Source of the DNA: Spirulina major PCC 6313
Lineage (GTDB): Bacteria > Cyanobacteriota > Cyanobacteriia > Cyanobacteriales > Spirulinaceae
Length of the DNA stretch: 64,000 nucleotides
Assembly (NCBI RefSeq): GCF_001890765.1
Contig: NZ_KV878783.1
Coordinates: 187,028 to 251,027 of the forward strand
Reading direction: 5' to 3'
Shown: piece by piece, positions 62,674 through 64,000 of the stretch
Position numbering within the stretch: the stretch's first letter is position 1
Layout of the letters: every line of letters starts with the position of its first letter
Translations under genes and position numbers: made by a program
Notes under the pieces: model-generated
What the model was told of the DNA's origin: nothing
Seen by the model: only the letters and a program-made list of their open reading frames with translations
Database searches by the model: none

Positions 62674-64000
62674 TTAAGCGACTGTGGCACTGTCGGCGGC
62701 GTGCCAAGCTTGGATGCCGTCGCTTTCGTGGGCAATCACAAGGCCGAACCATTCTAAGCGTTCGAGGTTTTGGGCGATCGCATCCAATCGTTTCTGTGTA
62801 ATCTTGCCTTTGAATTGGGCGGCGATTTGGGGGGTTGTCCAGTGGCCGGGGGTGGTGCGGAGGAGGTCACGGATGGCGGTGAGTTGGTCTTTGGGTTGGG
62901 TGGGCCATTTTTGGGGTTCGGTGGGTGGGGTGGGGGTTTCGGTTTGCAGGCCTTGGAGTTCGGTTTGTTGGCTTTGGGGTTGGTGGGGGGCTTGGTAGTC
63001 GGGGCGGAGCCAGCGGATGAGGCCGTTGCGTTCTTCTTGGGCGCGTTGGGTGTTGAGTTGGACGAGGTTTTCGAGGATTTGTTCGTTGGTGATGGTTTGG
63101 GGCCAGCCGTAGGCATCGAGGACGGCGGTGTCTAGGTCGTCGTGGATTTGTTTGAGGGTGGAGACGAGGGCGCGATCGTTGTATTCGCGGTCTTGGTCGG
63201 TGAAGGGTTGTCCGGCGCGGAGTTTTTCGAGGAGGTTATACATTCCGGTGATGGTGATGTCGGGATGGGCGGCTTGGACGTTTTTTCGATGGGTGTCGAG
63301 CCGTTCGCCCAATTCGCGGATTTTCTGTTTTTGTTCTGGGGTTGGATCGGGGAAAGGGAAGGGATCAAAACAAACTGTTTTGTTATACCGAGGTGTATTG
63401 CCACCTAAATTTCCACCTGTTTCAAGTGCCCAACATACATGAGTATGACTTGAGAGAATGCCCAGAAAATATCCATCCTCCAGGGCAATAGTCACAATCA
63501 TATTATCAGGTAATATTTGTCCATCAAGGAACACAAATACTCTATGTTTTGTGGTTTCAGGTGTTGCAATATAACGCCTCAATTCCTTCAGTGCATCTCG
63601 CGTTTTGATCGCATTTTCACCAAATAACCACCAGTTATCTTTTCTACTTTTACGTTCATTCACATCACGTTCTGGCTTTACCTCTTGAAGCACTTTTTGA
63701 AAAGGATGGCTGTATTTTGAGGCTTCAAGTATATCTAGACCATAAAAGTCAATCACATATAAATCTCTAGAATTTCTAACCAAATCTTTACCATTTAAAT
63801 ACGGTCTAACAATAGTTTTTGAATATTGTCTACCCCATTCATTAAATTGCTCTTTTGTTAAACAAAAGCCCGCACCATGTAGACATACTCCCCTACCAGT
63901 CAGTAGGTTATTGCTTTTTAATTTGCTGGCTTTTATTATGTTAACTCCAGAACGAAGATTAGCTAGAATTTCACTAACATTGTTCCAATTTATTTTGATT
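62674..64000 (-). CDS. C-terminal part of a second restriction-modification methylase (MmeI-like)
   Basis: The reading frame is open to the right edge (about 442 codons visible); the methylase catalytic motifs would lie upstream, outside the window. Visible are a target-recognition-like region (IVRPYLNGKDLVRNSRDLYVIDFYGLD, RHRVFVFLDGQILPDNMIV), GGNTPRYNKTVCFDPFPFPDPTPEQKQKIRELGERLD, the typical end of type IIG/YeeA-like methylases, and a spacer rich in Pro/Gln. The last 80 residues form a winged-helix-like module (TAIRDLLRTTPGHWTTPQIAAQF). The upstream part is AT-rich, as in the gene at 16357. Confidence 0.78.
   Translation of the reverse strand, partial: IKINWNNVSEILANLRSGVNIIKASKLKSNNLLTGRGVCLHGAGFCLTKEQFNEWGRQYSKTIVRPYLNGKDLVRNSRDLYVIDFYGLDILEASKYSHPFQKVLQEVKPERDVNERKSRKDNWWLFGENAIKTRDALKELRRYIATPETTKHRVFVFLDGQILPDNMIVTIALEDGYFLGILSSHTHVCWALETGGNLGGNTPRYNKTVCFDPFPFPDPTPEQKQKIRELGERLDTHRKNVQAAHPDITITGMYNLLEKLRAGQPFTDQDREYNDRALVSTLKQIHDDLDTAVLDAYGWPQTITNEQILENLVQLNTQRAQEERNGLIRWLRPDYQAPHQPQSQQTELQGLQTETPTPPTEPQKWPTQPKDQLTAIRDLLRTTPGHWTTPQIAAQFKGKITQKRLDAIAQNLERLEWFGLVIAHESDGIQAWHAADSATVA

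Overview
The window is chromosomal DNA from a cyanobacterium. It carries a complete kaiA-kaiB-kaiC clock locus, psaK (photosystem I), psrp3/ycf65 (a plastid-specific ribosomal protein shared with cyanobacteria), a separate atpD-atpC pair, ftsZ, and a very high density of the HIP1 octamer GCGATCGC. The abundance of adenylate-cyclase and GAF signalling proteins and of small palindromic repeats fits a filamentous, Oscillatoriales/Spirulina-like lineage, but I cannot name the species from sequence alone.

Layout. 1-3 kb: truncated GT4 glycosyltransferase, SDR and folE. 3.1-8.9 kb: an unusual same-strand series thiE-thiS-potB-potC-potD-potA joining thiamine synthesis to a polyamine-type ABC importer, with a leader ORF at potC. 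9-12.4 kb: acetyl-CoA synthetase, a formamidase-type amidase and tRNA-Ser(GCT), all on the minus strand. 12.5-16.3 kb: nine tandem 45-bp repeats, sfsA, a lipoprotein, and an overlapping merR-WD40-DUF3288 set. 16.4-19.6 kb: a type IIG-like restriction-modification protein. 19.8-26.9 kb: recN, two class III nucleotide cyclases (GAF-GAF-PAS-CYC and FHA-GAF-CYC) and plsC. 27-30 kb: kaiABC on the minus strand. 30-42 kb: conserved cyanobacterial genes (DUF1997, DUF4079, DUF1350, HAD, psrp3, atpC, atpD, rpoZ, an Hsp70-like protein), with a 1.3-kb gene-free stretch holding insertion-sequence remnants. 42-48.9 kb: REC-GGDEF-EAL protein, small secreted protein, multi-GAF protein, purine permease. 49-56 kb: aldo/keto reductase, psaK, TPR protein, STAS protein, ftsZ, thiD and a tnpB insertion element. 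56-64 kb: PacL-type Ca2+ ATPase, hemB, a beta-propeller glycosidase-like protein and the 3' part of a second restriction-modification gene running off the right edge.

How the genes connect. Second-messenger signalling is over-represented (two cyclases, a tandem-GAF protein without output domain, a c-di-GMP protein, a STAS protein). Thiamine genes occur at two places (thiE-thiS at 3-4 kb, thiD behind ftsZ). I see no CRISPR array, rRNA or prophage. The most unusual items are the thi-pot series with its leader ORF, the tandem repeats whose hairpin loop flips orientation, and a TnpB whose RuvC-II glutamate site is interrupted by a short in-frame insertion.
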